DNA of 64,000 bases from NCBI GenBank assembly GCA_902576815.1, contig CACGWQ010000004.1:1-64000 (forward strand), in the 5' to 3' direction. The position numbers and the translations under genes are program-made. This document shows, piece by piece, positions 36,807 to 46,400 of this stretch. The notes below the pieces were generated by a model. It saw only the letters and a list, made by a program, of their open reading frames with translations. It was not told the origin of the DNA and made no database searches. Every line of letters begins with the position of its first letter. The first letter of the stretch is position 1. The stretch comes from an uncultured Pelagibacteraceae bacterium. GTDB lineage: Bacteria; Pseudomonadota; Alphaproteobacteria; Pelagibacterales; Pelagibacteraceae.

Positions 36807-38138
36807 TTATTTACCTATACAGAAATCATTAAAAATAGAACCTAAAATCTCTTCAATATCTACTCTTCCTACTATAATTCCAAGATATCTAGTTGCTAAC
36901 CTTAGATCTTCGGCAGCTTTATCAAAATCTTCTAAAGATTTTTTTTCCTCAAAATTTTTTAAACTCATATAACACTGTTCAAGATTTATCCTGTGTCTTT
37001 CTCTCGTTATAAAAATTTCTTCTGATGATATAAATTTATTTTTTAAATTTTCTTTTATCGAATTGATAAGTTTGTCTAAATTTTTTTCTTGTTTAATAGA
37101 TATGTAAATTGGGTTATGTTTTTTTGTTTCATCACTAATTTGATCTATACCTAAATCCATTTTATTAATAACCAATATTGCTTTTCTTGATATTTTATCA
37201 TTAAAAAATTCAGTAAAATCAACGCTTTTAGGCTCTATTACAATTATATTTAAATCAGCATTTTCGGCTTTTTTTAAGGCCAATTTTATACCTTTTTTTT
37301 CGATTTCATCTTTTGAGTCTCTGATCCCAGCAGTATCAGAAATAACAACGGGATATCCATCTAAGTTTAAATGTGTTTCTATAATATCCCTCGTTGTCCC
37401 AGCAATTTCTGAGACAATAGCCACATCCCTCTTAGATAAATAATTTAACAAGGATGATTTGCCTGCGTTTGTTGGACCTACTATTGAAATTTTAAATCCT
37501 TCTCTAATTCTTTCTCCAACTTTTTGATCATTTAAAATTTTTATAATTTCTTCTCTAATACTTTTAACTTCTTTGTGAATATTTAGTAAAATATCATCAG
37601 GCAAATCATCTTCTGGAAAATCAATTTTAGCTTCTACTTTCGATAAAATTTTTAAAAGTCTATCTCTAAGTGAATTAAATTTGTCTGAACTTTTTCCAGA
37701 CATAACGTTTATAGCCTGTTGTCTTTGGATTTCTGTTTCTGATGCAATTAAATCTGCAACACTTTCAGCTCTTAACAAATTAATCTTACCATTTTGAAAT
37801 GCTAATTTTGTAAATTCGCCAGCCTCTGCCATTCTTAAATTTGATATTTGAGATAAAGTGTTCTGGATTTCTTTTATAACGGCCCTACTACCATGAACAT
37901 GCAATTCGGCCATATCTTCGCCTGTGTAGCTTGCTGGTCCAGGAAACCATAGTAATATGCCTTCATCAATTAGCTGATTGTCGGTGATTTTGTTGAATTT
38001 TCTCTTAACCGCAGTTCTTGGCTTTGGAACGCTTTTTCCAGTTATTTTCCTTATAGCTACTCGAGTGTCTTTGCCAGATATTCTAATTACAGCTAGTCCG
38101 GAAACACCTGGTCCTGTGGAAAGCGCATATATTGTCAT
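36807..38138 (-). CDS. mnmE: tRNA modification GTPase MnmE (TrmE)
   Basis: MnmE is the GTPase partner of MnmG. I use the ATG at 38138 (MTIYALSTGPGVSGLAVIRISG); the ORF track begins two codons earlier at a TTG. The 443-aa protein has the N-terminal folate-binding domain. The G domain has GPTNAGKSSLLNYL (P-loop), DTAG and NKMD, and the protein ends in the conserved FCIGK, whose Cys is important for activity. It follows rho by 36 bases on the same strand and precedes mnmG. Confidence 0.97.
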   Translation of the reverse strand: MTIYALSTGPGVSGLAVIRISGKDTRVAIRKITGKSVPKPRTAVKRKFNKITDNQLIDEGILLWFPGPASYTGEDMAELHVHGSRAVIKEIQNTLSQISNLRMAEAGEFTKLAFQNGKINLLRAESVADLIASETEIQRQQAINVMSGKSSDKFNSLRDRLLKILSKVEAKIDFPEDDLPDDILLNIHKEVKSIREEIIKILNDQKVGERIREGFKISIVGPTNAGKSSLLNYLSKRDVAIVSEIAGTTRDIIETHLNLDGYPVVISDTAGIRDSKDEIEKKGIKLALKKAENADLNIIVIEPKSVDFTEFFNDKISRKAILVINKMDLGIDQISDETKKHNPIYISIKQEKNLDKLINSIKENLKNKFISSEEIFITRERHRINLEQCYMSLKNFEEKKSLEDFDKAAEDLRLATRYLGIIVGRVDIEEILGSIFNDFCIGK

Positions 38139-38174
38139 TAACAAAGTATAACAGGTATTTTTAAAAAGGGTTTA

Positions 38175-39446
38175 TTAAGATGGTTTGTTCATTGAATTAA
38201 AGAATTCAGCATTATTTTTAGTATCCTTTAATTTAGAGTTGATAAACTCTATTGCATCCATTGAGCCCATAGGTGCAATTATTCTTCTTAAAACATTCAT
38301 TTTTTGAAGATCATTTTTATCAAAAATCAATTCTTCTCTTCTTGTTCCAGATTTAGTTATATCTATAGCTGGGTAAATCCTTTTCTCAGAAATTTTTCTG
38401 TCCAATATAGTTTCGCTATTTCCAGTCCCTTTAAACTCCTCAAAAATAACCTCATCCATTCTACTACCAGTATCAATTAATGCTGTCGCAATTATTGTAA
38501 GAGATCCGCCTTCTTCAATATTTCTTGCTGCACCAAAAAACCTTTTTGGCCTTTGTAACGCGTTTGCGTCAACACCTCCCGTTAAAACTTTACCTGAACT
38601 TGGAACAACTGCATTATATGCTCTACCTAGTCTAGTTATAGAGTCTAATAGTATTACCACATCTTTTTTATGTTCAGTCAATCTTTTTGCTTTTTCAATT
38701 ACCATTTCAGCAACTGCTACATGCCTTTGAGCTGGTTCATCAAAAGTTGAACTTATCACTTCCCCTTCTACAGTTCTTTGCATATCTGTAACTTCTTCGG
38801 GCCTTTCGTCAATTAGAAGAACCATTAAATATACCTCTGGGTGATTGGCGGTTATTGAATTTGCTATGCTTTGTAATATCATTGTTTTTCCTGCTTTAGG
38901 GGGAGAAATTATCAAAGATCTTTGACCTTTTCCAATTGGGCTTACTAAATCAATAAGCCTTGGAGTAAGGTCAATCTTTTTTTCAACTTTATTACTTTCA
39001 ACTTCCATTACTAATTGTTTATTAGGATACAATGGAGTTAAGTTGTCAAATGCAATTTTATGTTTAGATTTTTCAGTTTCTTCAAAATTTATTTTGCTCA
39101 CTTGCAACAATGCAAAATATCTTTCTCCATCTTTGGGTGCTCTTATTGGTCCTTCAACTGTATCGCCTGTCCTTAAACCAAACCGTCTAATTTGGTTGGG
39201 GCTTACATATATATCATCTGCACCTGGCAAATAATTTGATTCCATTGCTCTTAGAAATCCAAATCCATCCTGGAGCAATTGAAGGACACCACCACCCGTT
39301 ATTTCTTCACCTTTTTCAGCTAGCTTTTTTAATATTGCAAAATAAATTTCTTGTCTTCTTAACGTACTAGCGTTTTCAATTCCTAAGTTTTCAGCTTCGG
39401 TGATAAGTTTTTCGGAGCTTTTTTCTTTTAATTCTTGTATATTCAT
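38175..39446 (-). CDS. rho: Transcription termination factor Rho
   Basis: Rho is the hexameric RNA helicase that ends untranslated transcripts. The 423-aa protein has an N-terminal cold-shock-like RNA-binding domain (GFGFLR-type [23 protein letters not shown]) and the ATPase core. The core has Walker [15 protein letters not shown] (about 180-193), the Q-loop region [17 protein letters not shown] and the R-loop. No long insertion is present. Its location between the hem genes and mnmE next to the origin matches other alphaproteobacteria. Rho is likely important in this genome because many gene ends overlap and lack hairpin terminators. Confidence 0.98.
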   Translation of the reverse strand: MNIQELKEKSSEKLITEAENLGIENASTLRRQEIYFAILKKLAEKGEEITGGGVLQLLQDGFGFLRAMESNYLPGADDIYVSPNQIRRFGLRTGDTVEGPIRAPKDGERYFALLQVSKINFEETEKSKHKIAFDNLTPLYPNKQLVMEVESNKVEKKIDLTPRLIDLVSPIGKGQRSLIISPPKAGKTMILQSIANSITANHPEVYLMVLLIDERPEEVTDMQRTVEGEVISSTFDEPAQRHVAVAEMVIEKAKRLTEHKKDVVILLDSITRLGRAYNAVVPSSGKVLTGGVDANALQRPKRFFGAARNIEEGGSLTIIATALIDTGSRMDEVIFEEFKGTGNSETILDRKISEKRIYPAIDITKSGTRREELIFDKNDLQKMNVLRRIIAPMGSMDAIEFINSKLKDTKNNAEFFNSMNKPS

Positions 39447-39506
39447 TATGTAGGGATTAGTAGTTAGATAAATATATTATAGTTATCAGTTGTTAAGATT
39501 TCAAGC

Positions 39507-39941
39507 TTATAAAGGCTTATAAATTACAACAAAAATGATCAAAATGAGCAATAATGTTGGTATTTCGTTGATAATTCTAAAATATTTAGGAGAGTGAATA
39601 TTCTCGTTTAATTTAAACTTATTAAGAATTCGCCCTAAATAGAAATGGTAAGCGGTAAGTATTAAAACTAAAATTATTTTTAATAACATCCACTTTTGCC
39701 CTAATTGCTGAAACCCTATGCTATGTATTAATAACAAACCAAAGAGCCAGGACAAGATCATGGCAGGTGTCATAATATAAAAATATAATTTTCTCTCCAT
39801 AGTTTTGAATATCCCAGAAGTTATTGGTTCTGAAAAATTTTCAGCGTGATAAACAAAAATTCTTGGAAGGTATAACAATCCAGCCATCCATGATATTACT
39901 GCAATTAAATGCAATGACTTAAACAAGAGATAAAAATTCAT
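39507..39941 (-). CDS. hemJ: Protoporphyrinogen oxidase HemJ
   Basis: HemJ is an integral membrane enzyme that oxidises protoporphyrinogen IX to protoporphyrin IX. I start at the ATG at 39941 (MNFYLLFKSLHLIAVISWMAGL), two codons inside the TTG-started ORF. The 144-aa protein has four predicted membrane helices and the family segments HLIAVISWMAGLLYLPRIFVYH and KWMLLKIILVLILTAYH. It follows hemH by two bases and completes the hemE-hemH-hemJ haem run on the minus strand. Confidence 0.93.
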   Translation of the reverse strand: MNFYLLFKSLHLIAVISWMAGLLYLPRIFVYHAENFSEPITSGIFKTMERKLYFYIMTPAMILSWLFGLLLIHSIGFQQLGQKWMLLKIILVLILTAYHFYLGRILNKFKLNENIHSPKYFRIINEIPTLLLILIIFVVIYKPL

Positions 39942-39943
39942 TA

Positions 39944-40933
39944 TCAAATATTTCGCTTTATTAGAGTGTTTAATAATTTTATATGATCATCATTATCATT
40001 AAGACATGGTATCATATCAAAATTTTCTCCTCCAGATTCCATAAAACTTTCCTTGCCTTGAATTGAAATTTCTTCTAAGGTTTCAACACAATCTGATGAA
40101 AAACCAGGACAAATAGTAAGGACATTTTTTATTCCTTTCTTTGGTAGTTCTTCTAAAGTCTTATCAGTATAGGGTTTAAGCCATTCTTGTGGACCAAATC
40201 TTGATTGAAATGTTGTTTTAATTTCGATGGAAGTAAATTTTTCTGAAATAAGTCTTGTCGTCTTATGACAATAACAATGGTATGGATCTCCTTTATCAAA
40301 ATATTTTTTGGGTATACCGTGATATGATGCCAAAATTAAATCTGGTTTCCAACTTAAAGTCTTTATTTTATTATTTATGGAATTAACCAAAGCTTCGATA
40401 TAAAAAGGTTCAGATTCATAATGAGGAATAATTTTAAGCGAAGGTTGCCATCTCATTTTCATTAATGTTCTATATACTTCATCACACACAGTTGCTGTTG
40501 TCGCGGCCGCATATTGAGGGTACAGAGGTAGTATTATAAGGTTTTCACATCCATCATCATGAAGAGCCTTTATTTTGCTTTTAATACTCGGGTTTCCATA
40601 CCTCATAGCAAAATCAACAACTAAATTTTTATCAGACATGTTTTTTGAAACTTTTTCTGTTTGTTTTAAAGTATAATACAAAAGCGGGGACATATTTATA
40701 TCCTTCATCCATATCTCCTTGTAAGCTTTTGCAGTTTTTGATGGTCTAAAATTTAAAATGAAAGTATTTAAAATAATTTTCCATAAAATAGGGTTGATTT
40801 CTATTACTCTTCTGTCTGATAAAAATTCTTTTAAGTATTTTCTTATATCAAGCCAGTTTGTGGAGTCGGGAGTTCCAAGATTTATTAATAAAACTCCTGT
40901 TTTACCAAAATTTATTTTAGGGTGATTTTCCAT
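39944..40933 (-). CDS. hemH: Ferrochelatase
   Basis: HemH inserts Fe2+ into protoporphyrin IX, the last step of haem b synthesis. The 329-aa protein has GVLLINLGTPDS (13-24), the active-site His in LILASYHGIPKKY (about 205-217) and the C-terminal CPGFSSDCVETLEEI. The Y-x-CHC-like ...PYHCYCHKTTRLI segment may hold cysteines for a cluster, as in some bacterial enzymes. It overlaps hemE by one base (TAATG). Confidence 0.96.
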   Translation of the reverse strand: MENHPKINFGKTGVLLINLGTPDSTNWLDIRKYLKEFLSDRRVIEINPILWKIILNTFILNFRPSKTAKAYKEIWMKDINMSPLLYYTLKQTEKVSKNMSDKNLVVDFAMRYGNPSIKSKIKALHDDGCENLIILPLYPQYAAATTATVCDEVYRTLMKMRWQPSLKIIPHYESEPFYIEALVNSINNKIKTLSWKPDLILASYHGIPKKYFDKGDPYHCYCHKTTRLISEKFTSIEIKTTFQSRFGPQEWLKPYTDKTLEELPKKGIKNVLTICPGFSSDCVETLEEISIQGKESFMESGGENFDMIPCLNDNDDHIKLLNTLIKRNI

Positions 40934-41934
40934 TATGTAAAATCTCTAACAATTTTTATTAATTCGTGTACCATCTCTATTTTTGTTTCAGGCAAAATAC
41001 CATGGCCCAAATTGAATACATAAGGATGATCTTTAAAGACTCTAAGGTATTTGTTTACTTCTAAATTTAGATTTTCTCTGTTTGTAAGTAGTATTTTTGG
41101 ATCTAAGCCACCCTGAATTGGTATTTTTATTTTATTTAATAAATCTTTTGGTTCGATATTATAGTCTATGTTTATCATATTTGGTCTAACTTCATCACAA
41201 AATTTATTGTAGTCTGAAATTCCTCTAGGAAAGCAAATAACAGGTACCCCTAGACTTTTCGTATATTCAACCAAAGAAGTTGTGGGTTCGTATAGATATT
41301 TACTTAAATCTTTATTTACCAATCCCGCCCAGCTATCAAAAATCTGAATTAATGTTGCTCCTGACTCAATTTGTTTTCTTATATGTATTTTAATAAATTT
41401 ATCTAATATTTTTAAAGTTTTACTTATTAAATCTTTATCATGAAAAAAAACTTTAGATAGGCCGTTTTTTGGTGATAATTTATTTAGCATATAGACAAGT
41501 AGTGTCCATGGTGCACCTACAAAACCAATTAAGTCTTTGTTTTTTAATTTCTTATTATTCTTTAAATTTTCTAAAAGTCTATAAATTGGGTCTAATCTAG
41601 ATTTAAAATCATTTTCATCTAAATCTAATATGTTATTTATATTTAAATTCCCAAGCTTGGGGCCAAAATTTTTTTTAAACTCAACATCTTGACCCATGCC
41701 ATAAGGAATCATTAGAATATCCGAAAATATTATAGCAGCATCGAAGTCAAATCTGTCTATAGGTTGTAAAGTAATAGTTTCAGAAAGTTCCTCATTTAAA
41801 CATAAATCAATAAAATTTGGATTTTTTTTCCTAATTTCTCTAAATTCAGGCAGATACCTTCCTGCTTGTCTCATTAACCATATAGGATTAATATCTGTTT
41901 TATTATTTATTAAACATTCTTTAATTGGCGTCAT
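40933..41934 (-). CDS. hemE: Uroporphyrinogen decarboxylase
   Basis: HemE decarboxylates uroporphyrinogen III to coproporphyrinogen III. The 333-aa protein begins with the signature PIWLMRQAGRYLPEFREI (18-35) and contains IIFSDILMIPYGMG, GFVGAPWTLLVYML and the C-terminal NLGHGILPET motif. It is the last gene before the putative replication origin. The hemE-oriC neighbourhood is known from Caulobacter and Rickettsia. Confidence 0.98.
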   Translation of the reverse strand: MTPIKECLINNKTDINPIWLMRQAGRYLPEFREIRKKNPNFIDLCLNEELSETITLQPIDRFDFDAAIIFSDILMIPYGMGQDVEFKKNFGPKLGNLNINNILDLDENDFKSRLDPIYRLLENLKNNKKLKNKDLIGFVGAPWTLLVYMLNKLSPKNGLSKVFFHDKDLISKTLKILDKFIKIHIRKQIESGATLIQIFDSWAGLVNKDLSKYLYEPTTSLVEYTKSLGVPVICFPRGISDYNKFCDEVRPNMINIDYNIEPKDLLNKIKIPIQGGLDPKILLTNRENLNLEVNKYLRVFKDHPYVFNLGHGILPETKIEMVHELIKIVRDFT

Positions 41935-42212
41935 TTATTCTAAGAATATATATTAAGATTTAGTATTAGTATGAATTGTAAATAACGTAAATTACTCAAA
42001 TTAAACAAATTATACACTATTTATACATTATTAACCGTCATAAGTGCACTAAATACTTAGTTATTTGATATTTATAATAATATCAAAATAGTGGATAAAA
42101 TATTCACATTTATAATTATGTTAATTAAACAATTATAAATAATAAATATTTGATCTGCTTGCTTAAATAATAATATTTCTTATTTTGTTAATAAATTATA
42201 GACAAGTTATAC
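41935..42212. other. Putative chromosomal replication origin (oriC) between hemE and ppsR
   Basis: This is the largest gene-free AT-rich gap in the conserved core of the window. It contains near-consensus DnaA boxes (TTATNCACA): TTATACACT at 42010, TTATCCACT on the minus strand at 42090-42098, ATATTCACA at 42100 and TTATAGACA at 42196, each 8/9. Weaker ones are TTATACATT at 42021 and TTATACATG at 42207. A perfect palindrome TTTGATATT-tataat-AATATCAAA lies at 42064-42087. Genes run outward on both sides, parAB and parS are nearby, and hemE flanks oriC in Caulobacter and Rickettsia. Replication initiation itself is inferred. Confidence 0.8.
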
Positions 42213-43034
42213 ATGAAAAACACACACCAAGTTTATTTAATTTCGGACTCCACAGGAGAAACACTTGATAGAATTTTTATGGCTCTAAAAGCCCAATTCA
42301 ATAATTTTACTTATGAATTAAATCAATACTCTTTCACAAGAACAGAAAATCAAATATCAACGATATTAAATAAAGCTATTAATCAAGATAGTCCCATAAT
42401 ATTATACACCGTAGTTAATAGTAAACTTGCAAAATTTCTTGCGGAAGAAGCAAATAGAAAAAAAATACCTTGTTTTGGTGTTCTAGGTGATTTAATATTA
42501 AATTTTTCAAAAATATTAAATCAAAAAGCCACACATCAACCCAGCGCTCAACACGTTCTAGATGAAGATTACTATAAAAGAATTGAGGCGATACAATTTA
42601 CAATGAGCCACGATGATGGAAATAATACAGAAAATATTTTAGAATCGGATATAATTTTAGTTGGTGTTAGCCGTACTAGTAAAACACCTACGTCTATTTA
42701 CCTAGCCAACAAAGGCCTCAAAACATCGAACATACCTTTGGTTAACGAAATGAATATCCCTAATGATATTACAAATTCCAAAAAAATTTGTGTAATAGGA
42801 TTAACAACCGAAGCTGAAAGGTTATTTGATATTCGAAGGAATAGATTAAACTCAATAAAAGAAAACGAAGCTTCAGACTACACAAATTTAGAGAAAATTA
42901 AGGCTGAAGTATTACAATCTAAAAAGATATTTAAGCAAAACAAGTGGCCTACAATTGATGTTACGAGGAAATCCGTCGAAGAAACTGCTGCATCAATAAT
43001 TAAAATCTATGAAATAAAAAATAAAAATGCATAA
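42213..43034 (+). CDS. ppsR: Pyruvate, phosphate/water dikinase regulatory protein (DUF299)
   Basis: PpsR-type proteins are bifunctional kinase/phosphorylases that switch PEP synthase or pyruvate phosphate dikinase on and off. The 273-aa protein has the N-terminal VYLISDSTGETLDRIF (7-22) and the P-loop-like GVSRTSKTPTSIYLAN (about 151-166) diagnostic of the family. The last DnaA-like box overlaps its start codon. The hemE-oriC-ppsR-maf-aroE-coaE-dnaQ order is a conserved alphaproteobacterial origin neighbourhood. It overlaps maf by eight bases. Confidence 0.95.
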   Translation: MKNTHQVYLISDSTGETLDRIFMALKAQFNNFTYELNQYSFTRTENQISTILNKAINQDSPIILYTVVNSKLAKFLAEEANRKKIPCFGVLGDLILNFSKILNQKATHQPSAQHVLDEDYYKRIEAIQFTMSHDDGNNTENILESDIILVGVSRTSKTPTSIYLANKGLKTSNIPLVNEMNIPNDITNSKKICVIGLTTEAERLFDIRRNRLNSIKENEASDYTNLEKIKAEVLQSKKIFKQNKWPTIDVTRKSVEETAASIIKIYEIKNKNA

Positions 43035-43611
43035 AATTGTATTAGCTTCTAAAAGTAAAATAAGGGAAGAAATTTTAGTAAAAAATAATATTGAGTGTAC
43101 AATAATGCCATCAAATGTCGATGAAGATCCAGTAAAAGAAAGTTTGCTTAAAGAAGGAGTTTCACCAGAAATAATATCTAAAAATTTAGCAGAATTAAAA
43201 GCCAATAAAGTTAGTCAAAAAATTAGTAATATACTTGTTCTTGGTGCAGACAGTGTAATAGATTTGGATGGTGAATTAATTTCAAAACCAGAAAGCAGAG
43301 ATCAAGCATTCAAAATTTTAAAAAAACTAAATGGTAAAAAGCACTCTCTTATCAGCTCAGTATGTATTTCAAAAAATGGCTCTATGATATGGAACTATAC
43401 AGATAAGGCCTTTTTAACAATGAAACAACTCTCAGAAAATCAGTTAAAAAAATATTTAAATAAAATTTCAGATGAAATTTTATATGCTTATAATGTTTAT
43501 CAAATCGAACGAGAGGGAAAAAATTTATTTGAAAAAATTGATGGAGATCAAAACACTATTATGGGGCTACCTGTAAGAATAATTAAAGAGTATATAAAAA
43601 ATTATAAATGA
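43027..43611 (+). CDS. maf: Maf-family nucleotide pyrophosphatase
   Basis: Maf proteins hydrolyse modified or canonical nucleoside triphosphates and are linked to cell division control. The 194-aa protein has the N-terminal IVLASKSKIREEIL (4-17), ILVLGADSVIDLDGE with the catalytic Asp, and the KLNGKKHSLISSVCI stretch. The conserved C-terminal YNVYQIEREGKNLFEKIDGD resembles the YafQ-like QxEGxG... region of the family. It is coupled to aroE by ATGA. Confidence 0.95.
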   Translation: MHKIVLASKSKIREEILVKNNIECTIMPSNVDEDPVKESLLKEGVSPEIISKNLAELKANKVSQKISNILVLGADSVIDLDGELISKPESRDQAFKILKKLNGKKHSLISSVCISKNGSMIWNYTDKAFLTMKQLSENQLKKYLNKISDEILYAYNVYQIEREGKNLFEKIDGDQNTIMGLPVRIIKEYIKNYK

Positions 43612-44420
43612 AACAATATTTAGTGATAGGTAAACCGATTGAACACTCGTTATCACCAGCACTTCATAATTATTGGATTAAGAGTAAAAATTTAGAAGCA
43701 ATTTATGGAAAATTGGAAGCGCACGAAAGCGATTTGGCCGAAATATGTAAAAATCTAAGAGAAGGTAAAATAAATGGGTTAAATGTAACGATTCCCTATA
43801 AAAAAACCATTATTCAGTACTTAGATGTCTTAAGTGAACACGCTCTAAAAACTCAATCCGTAAATACCATTACCATAAATAACGGAAATCTTGTAGGCCA
43901 CAATACTGATATTGATGGTTTTGAATTAAGTTTAGAAAAAATAAATTATAATGTATGCAATAAGACAGCATTAATACTTGGGGCCGGAGGAGTTGTGCCC
44001 TCAATAATATATGTATTAAAAAAAATGAAGGTCGGTAAAATTTTAATTAGCAATAGAACAAAAAAAAATGCCGAATATATGAAGCAGTTTTTTGATGATG
44101 TATCCATAATAAATTGGGGTGATATACCTAATTTTGATATAATTATTAACGCGACAAGCCTTGGCTTAAGACAAGGGGATAAGTTTGGAATTGATTTTAA
44201 CCAAAAAGAGAAAAACAAATTATTTTATGATGTAATTTATAATCCTCATCCAACAGAATTTTCAAGAGCAGGAAAAATTTTTGGCAACAAGCTTGAGAAC
44301 GGATTAAATATGTTTTTATTTCAAGCCCAAAAAGCATTTAATATTTGGCATAAAATCGAACCAGCAATTAACGACCAACTAAAGGAATTTTTAAAAATAA
44401 ATTATGAGATTAAAAAATAA
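43608..44420 (+). CDS. aroE: Shikimate dehydrogenase
   Basis: AroE reduces 3-dehydroshikimate with NADPH in aromatic amino-acid synthesis. The 270-aa protein has KPIEHSLSPALHNYW (7-21), the catalytic Lys in NVTIPYKK (about 62-69), the Asp in HNTDIDGFELS, the NADP-binding GAGGVVPSIIYVL and FYDVIYNPHPTEF. It overlaps the following SDR gene by 17 bases, which is long for this window and suggests the SDR gene was inserted between aroE and coaE. Confidence 0.97.
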   Translation: MKQYLVIGKPIEHSLSPALHNYWIKSKNLEAIYGKLEAHESDLAEICKNLREGKINGLNVTIPYKKTIIQYLDVLSEHALKTQSVNTITINNGNLVGHNTDIDGFELSLEKINYNVCNKTALILGAGGVVPSIIYVLKKMKVGKILISNRTKKNAEYMKQFFDDVSIINWGDIPNFDIIINATSLGLRQGDKFGIDFNQKEKNKLFYDVIYNPHPTEFSRAGKIFGNKLENGLNMFLFQAQKAFNIWHKIEPAINDQLKEFLKINYEIKK

Positions 44421-45144
44421 AATTGCAATTATTACTGGGGCAGCATCAGGATTTGGGAAAGGAATTGCAGAAAAATTCTCAAATGAAGGCGCAAAACTAA
44501 TACTAGTAGATATAAATAAAAAACTATTAAAGAATGTTGCTAAAAATTTATCTCAAGATTATTTTGTCGCTGATGTATCGAGTAATGATAATTTTAAATC
44601 CTTGCTAATCTATAGTTATAAGAAATATAAATCAGTAGATATAGTGGTAAACAACGCTGGTATAACTCACAACCCAAAACCAATGGAAAGTGTAACTGAA
44701 AAAGAATTCGATAAAGTTTTCAACGTTAATTCGAAATCTGTTTATTTCTGTGGAAAATATTTTGTACCTAAAATGAAAAAAAGTAAAAAAGGAGTTATTT
44801 TAAACGTTGCTTCAACGGCAGGAATATCACCTAGACCTAAGTTAAACTGGTATAATGCAAGCAAGGGATGGATGATTACTGCCACTAAAGCAATGGCAAT
44901 AGAATTAGCACCTTATAAAGTTAGAGTAAATGCAATAGCGCCAGTTGCAGGACAAACACCTTTATTAAAATCATTTATGGGCGGTAGTTCTCAAGGTAAA
45001 ATAAAGGCTTTCTTGTCAACAATTCCATTAGGTAGATTTTCAAATCCACAAGATATGGGAAATGCAGCCTGTTTTTTGTGCTCTGATGAAGCAAGCATGG
45101 TTACAGGAGCTATACTTGAAGTTGACGGTGGCAGATGTATTTAA
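44404..45144 (+). CDS. Short-chain dehydrogenase/reductase (SDR family)
   Basis: This is a 246-aa classical SDR. It has the NAD(P)-binding TGAASGFGKGIAE (11-23), the NNAG motif, the catalytic Ser in ILNVASTAG and Tyr-x3-Lys in WYNASKGWM, and the C-terminal VTGAILEVDGGRCI. Closest by pattern are 3-oxoacyl-ACP-reductase-like and glucose/galactose-dehydrogenase-like SDRs. The substrate is not determinable. It interrupts the otherwise conserved aroE-coaE-dnaQ order and overlaps aroE, so it is probably translated from the same mRNA. Confidence 0.9.
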   Translation: MRLKNKIAIITGAASGFGKGIAEKFSNEGAKLILVDINKKLLKNVAKNLSQDYFVADVSSNDNFKSLLIYSYKKYKSVDIVVNNAGITHNPKPMESVTEKEFDKVFNVNSKSVYFCGKYFVPKMKKSKKGVILNVASTAGISPRPKLNWYNASKGWMITATKAMAIELAPYKVRVNAIAPVAGQTPLLKSFMGGSSQGKIKAFLSTIPLGRFSNPQDMGNAACFLCSDEASMVTGAILEVDGGRCI

Positions 45145-45160
45145 TTAATTTTATAATAAA

Positions 45161-45748
45161 ATGATTAGAATTTGTGTTATAGGAGGCATAGGATCTGGTA
45201 AAACATTTGTCTCAAAATTATTTAGATTTCCAGTTTTTAATGCAGATGATGAGGTCAGAAATATTTATAAAAAAAATAAGGAATGCTTTAAAAAATTAAA
45301 ACAAAAATTGCCAAGCTATATTAAATCTTTTCCTATTAAAAAAACTGAGTTAACAAAGGCTGTTATTGCAAGGAAATCAAACCTTAAAACTATTTCTTCA
45401 ATAGTTCATCCCTTAGTCAGAAAAAAAATGAAGATTTTTATTAATAAGAATAAAAATACAAAATATATAGTATTGGATGTCCCTTTAATTTTAGAAAATA
45501 AATTGAACAAAAAGGGAGATATATTAATATTTGTAAAAACAAGCCCAAAAAAAATATTAAATAGGTTAAATAAAAGGTCTAATTTTAATAAAAATATTTT
45601 TCGAAAATTAATTAATAACCAGATGAGTTTGCAAAAAAAAATTAAACTATCAAATTATATAATTGAAAATAATTTCCCACCAGATACGGTAAAAAAAAAA
45701 GTAATACTTCTAAAAAAGAAAATAATGCATGAAAGAAATTGTTCTTGA
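45161..45748 (+). CDS. coaE: Dephospho-CoA kinase
   Basis: CoaE phosphorylates dephospho-CoA in the last step of coenzyme A synthesis. The 195-aa protein has the P-loop VIGGIGSGKTFVSKLF (5-20), FNADDEVRNIY, VHPLVRKKM and YIVLDVPLILENKL, all family landmarks in the right order. It overlaps dnaQ by 20 bases, an arrangement kept in many alphaproteobacteria. Confidence 0.95.
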   Translation: MIRICVIGGIGSGKTFVSKLFRFPVFNADDEVRNIYKKNKECFKKLKQKLPSYIKSFPIKKTELTKAVIARKSNLKTISSIVHPLVRKKMKIFINKNKNTKYIVLDVPLILENKLNKKGDILIFVKTSPKKILNRLNKRSNFNKNIFRKLINNQMSLQKKIKLSNYIIENNFPPDTVKKKVILLKKKIMHERNCS

Positions 45749-46400
45749 TACTGAAACAACAGGCTTATCTTTAAAAGATGGTCATCGAATAGTAGAAATA
45801 GGATGCATTGAATTGGATAATTTAGTTATAAGTAAAAATGTGTTTCATACCTATTTAAACCCAGAAAGGAAAGTATCTGAAAAAGCTTTTAATGTTCATG
45901 GTTATTCAGATAATTTTCTTTCAAATAAGAAAAAATTTTATGAAGTTGTAGATGATTTTCTTGATTTTATAGAAAATAAAAAATTAGTTATACATAATGC
46001 AGATTTTGACATAGCTTTTTTAAATAACGAACTAACAATTGCAGGAAAAAAAAAAATTGATATTGCAAATGTTGTTGATACTCTTGAAATAGCAAGAAAT
46101 AAATATCCAGGATCTGGTAACAGTCTTGATGCACTTTGTAAAAGATACAGGATAGATAATTCACGAAGAACAAAGCATACAGCTTTAATTGATTGTGAAT
46201 TACTGTCAAAAGTTTATATTAATTTACTTGATCAAAAATCACCAAAGTTAAATTTTAATAATAATGAGCTTTATAAAAAGAAAAATATAAATATTTCAAA
46301 GATAAATTACTCAAAAAAAATAATTTACCCATCGAAACAAGAATTAACTGATCATAGAAATTTCTTAGAAAAAAACTTGAAAAAAAACTTTTTTAATTAA
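45729..46400 (+). CDS. dnaQ: DNA polymerase III epsilon subunit (3'-5' proofreading exonuclease)
   Basis: DnaQ proofreads DNA synthesis by Pol III. The 223-aa protein has the three DEDDh exonuclease motifs: VLDTETTGL (Exo I, 5-13), VIHNADFDIAFLNNEL (Exo II) and HTALIDCELLSKVY (Exo III, with His and Asp). A C-terminal tail (about 180-223) rich in Lys/Asn should carry the alpha-subunit-binding region. It converges on secB with an eight-base overlap. Confidence 0.96.
   Translation: MKEIVLDTETTGLSLKDGHRIVEIGCIELDNLVISKNVFHTYLNPERKVSEKAFNVHGYSDNFLSNKKKFYEVVDDFLDFIENKKLVIHNADFDIAFLNNELTIAGKKKIDIANVVDTLEIARNKYPGSGNSLDALCKRYRIDNSRRTKHTALIDCELLSKVYINLLDQKSPKLNFNNNELYKKKNINISKINYSKKIIYPSKQELTDHRNFLEKNLKKNFFN

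Noticed and set aside
39484-39525. GCTTATAAA direct repeat at the end of hemJ as a regulatory site
   Set aside because: Short AT-rich repeat within and just after the coding end; likely chance at this base composition.
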